Assembly: GCF_001431315.2 (NCBI RefSeq)
Contig: NZ_LKHV02000001.1
Location: 2,790,001-2,854,000 of the forward strand
Reading direction: 5' to 3'
Origin: Candidatus Berkiella cookevillensis
GTDB taxonomy: Bacteria > Pseudomonadota > Gammaproteobacteria > Berkiellales > Berkiellaceae
Length of the DNA: 64,000 nt
Shown here: piece after piece, positions 15,405-24,409 of the stretch
Layout: the number at the start of each line of letters is the position of its first letter
How positions within the stretch are numbered: the first letter of the stretch is position 1
The notes under the pieces: generated by a model
The model's input: the letters and a program-made list of their open reading frames with translations, nothing else
Told to the model about the DNA's origin: nothing
The model's database searches: none
Translations under genes and position numbers: made by a program

Positions 15405-18400
15405 CTACACTGAAGGAGTCCCTCTTTTTGGTTTCTTATGTGGCACGTCACTCTCTTTTTGGGGCAGATGATGTTTTTTAGTTTTTCTCTTGCTGTCTTC
15501 TTCCGTTTGAACATGCACATGGTGTGGCACAAATGATTTTCTGCTAGTACCTCCGTTTAACATCGCAGCAGGCATTACCCCTTTTTCATTCAGTTGAGAA
15601 TGAGGCAGATCTAGAGATACAGTATCCTGAACAATAGCCTCATTCAACACCGTTTGCTGCGCCAATTGTTGCTCTGGTTTGCCCACAACCGCCTCTTTGA
15701 GGCGCCTAAAGAAATCACCAATTCCATGCCATAAGCGAGATAAAAAGCCAGGTCTTTCTTGGGTAGGTGCTACAACGGGAGCAACAAAAGGCACCGAGTC
15801 TAAGTGTACCTTCATCTCTTTGGCTTTTTGTACTGCACGCTGATCAACAACATGCTGCATTGTTGCCAGTTCTGCTTCTGCTTTCAATGTAGCATCTAAG
15901 CTGGATACTATATTTTTAACAACTTTAACAGATTGACCACTGATGGCTTCAATCAAGCTATTCGCACCAATTTGAATCACATTGTCTTTGATTTTTTCCA
16001 CTGTTTCACGTTCTTCATGAGTTTTAGACACAGCTTTTACCTCTCTGGCATCCAAAACTTTGCGTGTCACATCTTCATAACTCATGGTATAGGTAGAAGC
16101 TTCATCGACCAGCGTTGGCAAATGCTTTGCGGCTTTGGCCAGTGCTTTGGTTTTCATGTGTGCGCCCTTGAACATACCTTGCATTGCTCTTAAATGTGGC
16201 TCTGTATCTGCATTTAAGCTGAAAAATTTATTCATGACGCCTTGCGCAGACGTATGCAATGCAGCTTTATGTTCATTGAAACTGCGCACTTGATCATAAA
16301 ATTCTCGAGAAAGCGCTATCAATTTTGCTTCATGTTGCCCAATGATCTCTATTTGATTTGAAATTTCTGTGTTTTGCAACTCTATTGCTTTTTCGAGATC
16401 GGATGTTTCTTCATCAATTTTAGCAAGTTTAGCCTCAACTTCTTTAAAGGGGCGCATAATACCCAATTTTTGTCGTTCAGACTCTTTTTCTATGTCTTCA
16501 CTTTTAATCTGCTTTTTCTCTTTAAGCACTGATATTTTACTGTCTTTAACCGTTGTTAGTTTATCAATATTAATTTGATGTTGTTGAATAAATTGTGCTT
16601 TACCAAGCTCTCTTTTCTGTTTGTACTCCGTAATTTTCTTTTGTACTTCAGGATGCGCTTCAGTAAACTGCCTTAAATCATTACTGTTTGCCGCAAGGCC
16701 ACTAAAAAATCCTTTTTCTTTTTCATACTCTTTTTTTATGTAATCTATGGTTGCCTCTTGCGTGTTTTCATCATATTCTTTTATCGTTTTCAGTAGCTTT
16801 TTATTTGCCGTTTTTAAATTTTTATCATATTGTACAGAGATATCTAACTTTTCTTGCTTGTACTTCTTATTCAGGCTATTTAATTTTTTCTCTTTATTCG
16901 CTTCTAATGCATCAATCTGTCTAACAATATCTTCTCGTTTTTCTGCTGGCAAATATTGCTGATAAAGTTCTGGCTCTCTATGTTTTCGCACTTGTCGCAA
17001 GCTTTGCAAGCGTTGTAGATTAATTTGCTTTCTTTCCTTAAGCACTTCAACTTTGTTTTTGGCTTCATTGAAAGGCTCTTGCGCTTTGATGTATTTTTCT
17101 CTCAAAACAACATGACTGTCACATAATATTTGGAATTCTTTGTCTAAAGCCACTTTAGATTCATGTAATGCAATAACACGAGATCGCAACTGCAACCATT
17201 CTGCCTTGTTCTCCATTTTATCCAAGGCATGATTATTTTCTAAAATATCAATCGCAATTTTAACTTCTGTCAACATTTGATAGCTATAGCTTAAAGCCTC
17301 ATCTTCCAGTGCTTTTAAAAACACCTGTGCCATATTGGGGGCCTCAATAAAAGCCATATTGGGTGTTGCTGCTGTAAGTGCCTTATATACATCATAAGCC
17401 ACACTGGCTTTCCCTAATACACCTTGTTTTTGATTGAATTGTTGCACAAAATCAAAAACAGATCTGGGTACTTCTTCTTCAACAGAGGCTGTTTTATTAG
17501 GCGTATACAATTCTGCAAAAGTCTGTGATTGAAATTCATCCGCAACAATCTCCGGCACACGCACATGAGAATGCTGCTCCATGAATGCAACATGTTGCGC
17601 AAAAGCATGCTTACTACCCTCTGTTTTTGCAATTGCTTTACCGATCTTAGCCCCCACTTTCTGACTAGCGCTCTCTAATAATGTTTGTACAACCCCTTCG
17701 TCTTCAAGATCTTCTGTCGCAACAGCCTCTGAGACAATGTCTTCTGCAACATTCATTCCGACATGATGCACACCGCCCAGAATTGCTAAGTCTGTATTGT
17801 ATTCTCCCATTAAACCAATAAAAGCAATACTATTTGCATCCATGTTATTTTGTGTACTCAGACTGTCTTGGATAAAAGAGGACATCTTTTTGGAGAGCAC
17901 CACAAAATATTTATGCGCTTCTTGCGTTTTTAATTCCTTTATCAGTGGCAATATATGTCTATCATGATATTGGTTTGCTTTATCAATGCTTTCTTTATAC
18001 TCAGCATGGCATTGCTTAATGGCATACCTCTTTTCCTTTTCCAAATTCGCCAAGTGCGGTTTAAGTGGTGCGATTAAACTCTCTTTTTGTTCATTACATT
18101 CAACCTCAATTGACTTTTTCTGTGCTTCAATTTCTGACACAGCCAAATCATAAACCACATCTAAGCGTTCTACCTTAGATATTGTGCCTAGTTGATCACG
18201 ATTTTTTTCTATGATATTAAGAACCATGATTTCAATATTTAGCTGATCAATTTCTTTCTTAAGCGCTTCATTAGGATGATTCTGAAAGCGTTGTTGTTTT
18301 CCCTGAAGTGTCTGCGTCAACGCTTCTAATCCAACAGCATCTAAATCTCTTGCTTTTGCACCAGGATAATAACGCATTAAATCGTCATGCTGTTTCTTCG

Positions 18401-19079
18401 CTTGTATGGCTGCTTCTTTTCTTTTTTCTTCTACTTTTTTAAGTTCCTTGTCAATAGGCGCGTATTGTTCTAAGGTTTTTCTCTCAAACTCACGCTCAAT
18501 TTTCTTTAATGCATTTTCAAAATTGCTTCGCAAAGCATGATATTTTTTAAACTCAGCATTTAGCTTCTTTTTGGTTTTGAACTCAGCATCAGACTCATGC
18601 GCTTTCTTTTCTTTGATATCTATATTTTCTTCAATAAAATTCATACTCAAATGAGTCGAAAAATTATCTTTTAAACGCTGATAAGCCCCCTCATCCTCTG
18701 CCAACTGCATAACCGCATTATCTATCTGTTGATCGATATTATATTGCGCTCTTAAAAGCAGAATCTCTTGTTTATAGAGCATATCAAGCGCTGCATGACT
18801 TTTCTCAGGCGAATTATTTTTCCGCTTTTGCAGATCATCTAATAATTGGTCTTTGGCTTTCAGGTATGATTGGTTGAGTGGAATGCCAATAAGGCTAAAA
18901 ATATCTTCTTGAATCAACGCGGCCTCTAAACCAACAGCCTCTTTTGCATGTTTATGCTTAATGGCACCAACGCCTCGAACAGTTAAAAATAATGCATCAA
19001 ATTGCTCTTGACTCAGTGTATGCACACCTGATAAATGTGCAGCTTGTACTGCTTTTGCAAGTATTTTTTCAGGTTTCAT
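15405..19079 (-). CDS. Giant coiled-coil protein with basic tail, candidate effector
   Basis: I do not recognise this protein of about 1224 residues. Residues 75-400 and 640-960 are dense Lys/Glu/Gln heptads typical of long coiled coils; between them (about 400-640) the sequence is less charged. A degenerate motif, basic residues then a Pro with a following hydrophobic ladder (for example QYAPIDKELKKV near 208, IAPLKPHLANL near 339), recurs near 667 and 872. The last 35 residues hold two basic patches, KRKTKK and HKKPKRG, that resemble nuclear-localisation signals. No signal peptide or membrane segment is seen. An in-frame GTG lies 9 bases further upstream (19088); the ATG is preferred. Function is unknown; the size and composition fit secreted scaffolding effectors of intracellular bacteria. 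Confidence 0.75.
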   Translation of the reverse strand: MKPEKILAKAVQAAHLSGVHTLSQEQFDALFLTVRGVGAIKHKHAKEAVGLEAALIQEDIFSLIGIPLNQSYLKAKDQLLDDLQKRKNNSPEKSHAALDMLYKQEILLLRAQYNIDQQIDNAVMQLAEDEGAYQRLKDNFSTHLSMNFIEENIDIKEKKAHESDAEFKTKKKLNAEFKKYHALRSNFENALKKIEREFERKTLEQYAPIDKELKKVEEKRKEAAIQAKKQHDDLMRYYPGAKARDLDAVGLEALTQTLQGKQQRFQNHPNEALKKEIDQLNIEIMVLNIIEKNRDQLGTISKVERLDVVYDLAVSEIEAQKKSIEVECNEQKESLIAPLKPHLANLEKEKRYAIKQCHAEYKESIDKANQYHDRHILPLIKELKTQEAHKYFVVLSKKMSSFIQDSLSTQNNMDANSIAFIGLMGEYNTDLAILGGVHHVGMNVAEDIVSEAVATEDLEDEGVVQTLLESASQKVGAKIGKAIAKTEGSKHAFAQHVAFMEQHSHVRVPEIVADEFQSQTFAELYTPNKTASVEEEVPRSVFDFVQQFNQKQGVLGKASVAYDVYKALTAATPNMAFIEAPNMAQVFLKALEDEALSYSYQMLTEVKIAIDILENNHALDKMENKAEWLQLRSRVIALHESKVALDKEFQILCDSHVVLREKYIKAQEPFNEAKNKVEVLKERKQINLQRLQSLRQVRKHREPELYQQYLPAEKREDIVRQIDALEANKEKKLNSLNKKYKQEKLDISVQYDKNLKTANKKLLKTIKEYDENTQEATIDYIKKEYEKEKGFFSGLAANSNDLRQFTEAHPEVQKKITEYKQKRELGKAQFIQQHQINIDKLTTVKDSKISVLKEKKQIKSEDIEKESERQKLGIMRPFKEVEAKLAKIDEETSDLEKAIELQNTEISNQIEIIGQHEAKLIALSREFYDQVRSFNEHKAALHTSAQGVMNKFFSLNADTEPHLRAMQGMFKGAHMKTKALAKAAKHLPTLVDEASTYTMSYEDVTRKVLDAREVKAVSKTHEERETVEKIKDNVIQIGANSLIEAISGQSVKVVKNIVSSLDATLKAEAELATMQHVVDQRAVQKAKEMKVHLDSVPFVAPVVAPTQERPGFLSRLWHGIGDFFRRLKEAVVGKPEQQLAQQTVLNEAIVQDTVSLDLPHSQLNEKGVMPAAMLNGGTSRKSFVPHHVHVQTEEDSKRKTKKHHLPQKESDVPHKKPKRGTPSV

Positions 19080-19454
19080 TGTAACCACGCTTAAAGCTTT
19101 CAGATTTCGTATATGAACTGAGGCTTATTTACATGGATAAGTTCATTCTGCATCAAAAATTTGTAGCGACAAAGATAAATGTTCAACTTTAAACAAAGTT
19201 AAAATTTCCTATGATAAGAATCACTTAACTTAAAAAATAATGACACAGAGGGTGGGCATGAATACAGTGGGCATTTTGGCTTTGCCAACACAATCTTAAG
19301 ACAAAATTGAAATATCTCGTGGTAATACTCAGGTAAAGCATGAAAACTTAAACAGTAATAAAAAGCCGTTATGAGGCACTCACAACGACTTCTCATTCAC
19401 TATTTGGTTCTAACTACTTCTGCCAGTGCAAAGCGACAAGTAGTTAGGCTCGAT
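19080..19454. other. Intergenic region between two minus-strand accessory genes
   Basis: No gene is supported here. It holds the terminator at 19359-19391 and a perfect 10-base inverted repeat, CTAACTACTT (19410-19419) with AAGTAGTTAG (19438-19447), just after the stop codon at 19455. The remaining AT-rich 19100-19350 probably includes the promoter of the coiled-coil gene, but I see no clear boxes. Confidence 0.55.
19359..19391 (-). terminator. Intrinsic terminator of the 19455 gene
   Basis: On the minus strand AAGTCGTT pairs with AACGGCTT (8 pairs, one G-U) and is followed by TTTTATT. It separates this gene from the coiled-coil gene downstream, so the two are not one operon. Confidence 0.7.
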
Positions 19455-19985
19455 CTAAGCAGCCTGTGCCACAGCGATGGGTCTGACGACAGGTCTTTTA
19501 AACTGAAATTTAGCTTTAGACAGTTCAGCCTTAGACAACTCAGCTTGTACATTACTTTGTTTATATTGATTGTAAGCGAAGTCACAAACTTTTTGTCCTG
19601 CACTAATAGCGCCATCAACTAAGTAATCGCTTGCGTACACGGCAGGAATCGCTAGCACTGGCGTTACAAGCGATGCTGCAACAGCACCCACCACACCTTT
19701 TGTTATGGTTACCGCAGTACTATCACTACCATTCACAGCAGCATTCAGTCCACCCCAAGCCAATCCGCCTGCTGCTTGAGCAGCAATATTTGCACCAGGA
19801 ATCATTTTTTGAACAGCTGTTTTAGCTGCGACCGCGCCTAGACTCACTACAGCATCTTTAACAACGCCACAAGAAAGATTTTTCGCAGCTTCAGAAGTCG
19901 TTTCCTTGCCTAGAATAAAATTTACTACCCGATTCATCAAATTCGGAATAGTATAAAAAATTACATCTTTTATAAAATTGCCCAT
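19455..19985 (-). CDS. Gly/Ala-rich hydrophobic protein
   Basis: A 176-residue protein of unknown function. Residues 40-130 are rich in Gly, Ala and Val with small-residue spacing (GAVAAKTAV, AAGGLAWGG, GVVGAVAAS), like glycine-zipper or colicin-type membrane-inserting helices. The C-terminus has a perfect tandem AELSK-AELSK followed by a basic FKRP segment. There is no classical signal peptide. AAGGTGA lies 6 bases before the ATG, a strong ribosome site, suggesting high expression. It is divergent from the large hydrolase gene at 20469 and has its own terminator. Confidence 0.7.
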   Translation of the reverse strand: MGNFIKDVIFYTIPNLMNRVVNFILGKETTSEAAKNLSCGVVKDAVVSLGAVAAKTAVQKMIPGANIAAQAAGGLAWGGLNAAVNGSDSTAVTITKGVVGAVAASLVTPVLAIPAVYASDYLVDGAISAGQKVCDFAYNQYKQSNVQAELSKAELSKAKFQFKRPVVRPIAVAQAA

Positions 19986-20044
19986 ATTGTCACCTTATCA
20001 TGTTAAGCCTAAGTTTAATGACTTAGTTTTAAAAATAAATACCA

Positions 20045-20124
20045 TTCACTCAATTCTCTGATAAAGTCAGTGTTCTTCTTGATAAGTTGTCACTATACTA
20101 GGAGTACACTTAACATTGAGTGAA
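20045..20124. repeat. Widely spaced 10-base inverted repeat
   Basis: TTCACTCAAT (20045-20054) and ATTGAGTGAA (20115-20124) are perfect inverted copies 60 bases apart, flanking a possible -10 box. This could be a pair of operator half-sites, or the ends of a decayed mobile unit. Confidence 0.45.
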
Positions 20125-20286
20125 CGATTACTCGCATAACGCAGACTACCACCACAGTATTTATTTATCTAGCTAAAAATGACAACTGGCATAAAATGAT
20201 GGATTAGCCATCATTGCAAATGCTCTAACAATAAAAATCTTGCTTCAGCTATCGCTCATTACTTCTCCCCATAAAAAAACTGCATC

Positions 20287-20317
20287 TATCTGACAATACC
20301 TATACGTTTGTCAGATA
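20287..20317. promoter_or_regulatory. Perfect dyad, possible operator
   Basis: TATCTGACAA (20287-20296) and TTGTCAGATA (20308-20317) are separated by 11 bases. No adjacent T-run makes a terminator likely. The symmetry and the position, about 150 bases before the hydrolase gene, fit a regulator site. Confidence 0.45.
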
Positions 20318-20468
20318 ACATTTGAGAAAAAACACCTGCGATGATAGCTTAAGTTTTGTGAGCGAATATTCACTTTTTTAAGATAACATTAGCCTATTTG
20401 AACTTATTTAAAATGAATCAATCTAGGAATCTAGATAGAAACAAGAAGCATTAAACGAGGACTTAACC

Positions 20469-23400
20469 ATGAATCCAGCAGATAGAAGAAAAATTGAAGA
20501 GATAATTTATAACAGATTATATGCAAATATTGTCTCTCCTAGGGACCTAGAAGATCTCGAACAATTATTGCAAGCCATTCCTGAAAATGAAAAAGATGAA
20601 GATTTTCAAAATTTTCTATCTTACAATCTAGACAAACCCTTACTTGAACTTCTTCAAACGACACAAGAAGTAGAAATTATCCAATTATTACAACAGTATC
20701 TACCTCAAGCCATTAGCACCCATTCCAACAGTGCAAACAACGAAGAGGACATGCAAGAATGGGCTTATATAGATACAAATCAAATAGCAAAAAAAATTCG
20801 TCAAGAACAAAGTAATTTATTGCACGGAAAAATTTTCCCTTTAGAAATCCTTCCACACAAAGAAACAGAAGGGACGACAAATGGCTGGGTCATTAAGAAT
20901 GAAAACAGCGAAAAAGATGAAATTAATATTTTCTTTATGGGAACAGCAGGTGCACCTCTCTTTGGTGGCCATACCGATATATATGAGGGAGGAGACGTTC
21001 TTTGTAATTTAGCAATGCAAAAAGCATTAGAAGAAAATAAACAGGTGATGCTGATACGAGGTGTTGGTACTGCAAAAATGTCACCCAACCAACCACTAGA
21101 ATATTTAGAAAACCCATTTTCCAAAGCAGAAGATTCATTGGAAATGGTTTCTGATCTCAGTATAAAGAAAGGCAAAACAGAAGGCGGTGCTGCGGGAAAT
21201 ATTTTAGGATCTGGGCTCGAAAAACGAATTAGTGTTGCCATGGAAAAATATTATATTCCCCAATTAATTGAAATGATTCAAGCCAATCAACATGAAATCA
21301 AAGTAAATATTACTGGTCATAGTCGTGGCGCAATTACCACTTTTGCTATGGCAGACTGTATTGATAAATGGACTCATTCTTTAACTGAATTGAATGACGA
21401 AGCAATACAAGCGCTTGGCTCTAAGATCAATCAACAAAATGATCAAATGGAAGTCGAACAAATAGTGCTCGCATTAAAAAAGCTCAAGGAAGGAAAAATC
21501 AACATTAATATGAGGCTCGTTGCCTATGATCCTGTAGAAGGACGAACGGGGCTTGGAAACATCAAAACAAGCAAATTAGCGGCAAATTGGACGGCAGATT
21601 TTGATTTACCAATTTATGGTCAAAATATCAAATTTTCTTACTCAAAAATGCCAAAATCAGTCAAAGACCTAAAAGTGATTTTAGCACATGCGGAATACAG
21701 AGAAGCATTTCAACCTACAATCCCAACGCTTGATGAAAATACCAACACAGAATTTTCTGTGGTAATAGGTGGTCATGGTACCATGAAAGGCAACCTAAGC
21801 GATCATAGCAATACTGGACAGGATTCATATCCCATTGCAAAAGAACAAAAATTTATTCGGGAAGCCGGAAGAGCCTCCATTGATTTGGGACGAGTTGATG
21901 TAATCCCTTCTTTATTTCAACAATACCCACCATTTCTATCGGTAACCCTGTTTAACATCTTTTCAGCGAATGACGCGCAAGGTTATATCCGAACCAAAAA
22001 TAGACTCATCAAAACAATACCTGATTATGACTATAATAAATACAATTCTATATTCCATAAAATAAATCAACGCATGGATCTTTCTAAGCAAGAATGGGAA
22101 GACGTAGATAGTCTTTTTCAACAGTGTAAACAGGCAATGCGTCAAGACCAAGACCTATGCAAACAACTCTATTTTGATTTGACTAGAGATGTTCATGAGA
22201 TTTATCTCAACCCGAAAGACGATGAAAAATTAATGTTACTTGGACGTTGGTTTCATGAAATGAAAAACGACACCACCGATGCAGGTATAAAATTACTCAA
22301 AACCGACCCTACACTGCCCAGAAAAATATGGCATAGAAATGAGCATGAGCAAATGGGTCTGGAACCCTTAACAAGAACCTTTCCAGCAAGTAAATATGAA
22401 CCAGCATCCCTCATGTTTTATCCAAATAATTGTCAAGTGGGTGGGGTTTACCAAACGGATGATGGTTTTATTAACCAACAATATACCAATCCATATCTAT
22501 TTAATTTGGAAAATATATTTACTGACGAGGAAAAAGCGACACTGACTTTAGAGCAATTAAGTAATTTAGAAAAATTAGCATTAGATTTTAATGTGCTAAA
22601 TAAGATAGGACTCCAATTCAACACAAAACAAACAGAAGAGCGTTATTCGCACCATGCCAATCATTTTATTGATCAGGTAACCTCATCAAAGCTTCCAGAG
22701 CACATGAAGATAGCCATGCTTGGGACATTGAGCATGAAAGACAAATATCAATATAAGAAAGGAAGCTCTTTTGAATTTGATAAAACGGTGGCTAATTATT
22801 GTGCAGAATATCAGATAAATAAAATGTATGATCTTCTAATGTACTATCCCACACAACCAGGCGCTACTTCGAAACAATATCGTGAAATTATTAAAAGCGC
22901 AAAAAAGCTTTGTAGTCAATTAGAAAATTATAACTCCGCAAAACTCAGAAGTTGTCAAAAGCTATGTAGCAATGAAAGCACGAAACAATATATTCAGCTT
23001 GATCGTCAAATCCAAAAATATAAAAAAGCGATTGCGGATTATCATGATCCAGCAGATTCTAAATTAAAATCTAAAATGAGTAGCGTTTCGAAAGGTTCTC
23101 TTGCGATCGGCGCCGCTGGCGTGGGAGCCACAGCAGCTGTAGCTGCACCACGTCCTGGTTCAATTGCCACTGGTTCCTTAGTTGCAGCAACTGCATTGTA
23201 TAGTGCCTATATTAGCAGCACTTCAAATCCAATGATTTTTGATATTGATTCCAATTTAAGAAGACTCGAGCAAAATTTAAGCTATTTGTCTCTTGTGGAT
23301 CATGAAGCATTAAAAGAAATAGAAAATGAACTCACGCAAATAAAAACAACTATCGATAATATATCTAGCAGAGGCCCCGGATATTGGATTGGATCTGAAG

Positions 23401-24152
23401 CGCGTTCTAAAAGGCTTCTGACTCAAGCCCATTTAAGCAATATAGATCGCTTCAAACACCTAAATAAGAAATTACGCGCTCCTATTGATGAGAAAGCAAT
23501 AACCGATCTTATATCAGAAGAACGTGATCCTTCTAAAAAATCCCAAATGCTTTCTTTAATTCTTGATAAATTAAGTACGGAAATGCGGGAAGATCTTAGT
23601 CAATGCTTTATAAATGCAATCAAAGCAGTTGATTCAGAAATCTGCTGCATTCAGGACGAAAATGGAAATGCATTATTACATTTCTTAGTTCATAATAATA
23701 AATTTGATCTATTAGAACAAATCCACAACGATCCAGCAATGACTGAGCGATTTGGTACGATCGGCGTTGCAAATTACATTTCAGGAAGTTGGAAAGGAAT
23801 CTCTGCCAAATTTAGAAATTCCTACAACATGGAGAACAAAGAGGGCTTAACGCCCATAATGCTAGCGGTATTTACTTCAACGGCAGATAATCTTGAAAGC
23901 AATAAAAAGATAATTGATTTGCTGTCTCATAAAACAGTAATGGATTTAAAGGCGCAAGAAAAGGAATGCTATTTGAAAATGGCAGAACAAGTAGCAAGCG
24001 AAGATATCGAATCGGCTTTCAGCACATATAATAATTATATAAAAAGTAATTCAGGGATGTTTACTACCGCAAGCCTGAACGGTTTCAATTCTCAATATTG
24101 GGAATCAATGATGAGAAAAGGAGCGAGTGAAGAAATAAACCCACGACCATAA
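20469..24152 (+). CDS. Tle1/DUF2235-like hydrolase with ankyrin-like repeats
   Basis: A 1227-residue multidomain protein. Residues 150-440 follow the alpha/beta-hydrolase plan of the DUF2235/Tle1 phospholipase group: strand FFMGTAG (155-161), RGVGT (197-201), nucleophile elbow GHSRGA with Ser285, an Asp candidate in VAYDPVEG (D354), AHAEYREAFQP (406-416) matching the family's DExRxAF region, and a His candidate in GGHGTMKG (H436). A Gly/Ala-rich hydrophobic hairpin lies near 877-917. Near 1060 (DENGNALLHFLV) and 1121 (NKEGLTPIMLAV) are ankyrin-like repeats. GAGG precedes the ATG. I infer a lipid-targeting enzyme delivered to a host or rival cell. Lipase activity and secretion are not proven by the sequence. 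Confidence 0.8.
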   Translation: MNPADRRKIEEIIYNRLYANIVSPRDLEDLEQLLQAIPENEKDEDFQNFLSYNLDKPLLELLQTTQEVEIIQLLQQYLPQAISTHSNSANNEEDMQEWAYIDTNQIAKKIRQEQSNLLHGKIFPLEILPHKETEGTTNGWVIKNENSEKDEINIFFMGTAGAPLFGGHTDIYEGGDVLCNLAMQKALEENKQVMLIRGVGTAKMSPNQPLEYLENPFSKAEDSLEMVSDLSIKKGKTEGGAAGNILGSGLEKRISVAMEKYYIPQLIEMIQANQHEIKVNITGHSRGAITTFAMADCIDKWTHSLTELNDEAIQALGSKINQQNDQMEVEQIVLALKKLKEGKININMRLVAYDPVEGRTGLGNIKTSKLAANWTADFDLPIYGQNIKFSYSKMPKSVKDLKVILAHAEYREAFQPTIPTLDENTNTEFSVVIGGHGTMKGNLSDHSNTGQDSYPIAKEQKFIREAGRASIDLGRVDVIPSLFQQYPPFLSVTLFNIFSANDAQGYIRTKNRLIKTIPDYDYNKYNSIFHKINQRMDLSKQEWEDVDSLFQQCKQAMRQDQDLCKQLYFDLTRDVHEIYLNPKDDEKLMLLGRWFHEMKNDTTDAGIKLLKTDPTLPRKIWHRNEHEQMGLEPLTRTFPASKYEPASLMFYPNNCQVGGVYQTDDGFINQQYTNPYLFNLENIFTDEEKATLTLEQLSNLEKLALDFNVLNKIGLQFNTKQTEERYSHHANHFIDQVTSSKLPEHMKIAMLGTLSMKDKYQYKKGSSFEFDKTVANYCAEYQINKMYDLLMYYPTQPGATSKQYREIIKSAKKLCSQLENYNSAKLRSCQKLCSNESTKQYIQLDRQIQKYKKAIADYHDPADSKLKSKMSSVSKGSLAIGAAGVGATAAVAAPRPGSIATGSLVAATALYSAYISSTSNPMIFDIDSNLRRLEQNLSYLSLVDHEALKEIENELTQIKTTIDNISSRGPGYWIGSEARSKRLLTQAHLSNIDRFKHLNKKLRAPIDEKAITDLISEERDPSKKSQMLSLILDKLSTEMREDLSQCFINAIKAVDSEICCIQDENGNALLHFLVHNNKFDLLEQIHNDPAMTERFGTIGVANYISGSWKGISAKFRNSYNMENKEGLTPIMLAVFTSTADNLESNKKIIDLLSHKTVMDLKAQEKECYLKMAEQVASEDIESAFSTYNNYIKSNSGMFTTASLNGFNSQYWESMMRKGASEEINPRP

Positions 24153-24409
24153 AGAAAGTAAGATCCGGATAGAAAACTGTAAATTTAACAAAAGTCTTGA
24201 TGAGCGTAGCGTCTATTCTCTTTTTGATTCAAAAGAGAGTACAGGCGCTTCGCGCCACAGGAGACAATCTAGGACAGCCATTTAAGTTCCATTATTTTCG
24301 TGCAATTCCCCCAGCCCCCATCTATCACACGGAACTTTATTGCGTTTTTTGATCTCATTTAGAAATAATGTAAAGTAATATAATCGTGTAAATACGCTGA
24401 GGTATGTTT
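24153..24409. other. Intergenic region with hairpin and -10 box
   Basis: CTCTTTT (24218-24224) pairs with AAAAGAG (24231-24237); no T-run follows, so this may be a repeat rather than a terminator. A GGCGCTTCGCGCC hairpin follows near 24244. A consensus TATAAT at 24379-24384 lies 25 bases before the coiled-coil gene and is its likely -10; the -35 is not clear. Confidence 0.5.

Larger units (their letters stand above)
19986..20468. other. Divergent regulatory region between accessory genes
   Basis: This 483-base gap separates the divergent 19455 and 20469 genes and holds no gene. It contains two perfect 10-base dyads, listed separately, and must include promoters in both directions. A TATACT at 20094-20099 is a possible -10 but lacks a spaced -35. 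Confidence 0.5.

Noticed and set aside
15251-15532. A 93-codon minus-strand frame
   Set aside because: It lies partly inside the coiled-coil gene in another frame and continues into the REP-like repeat.
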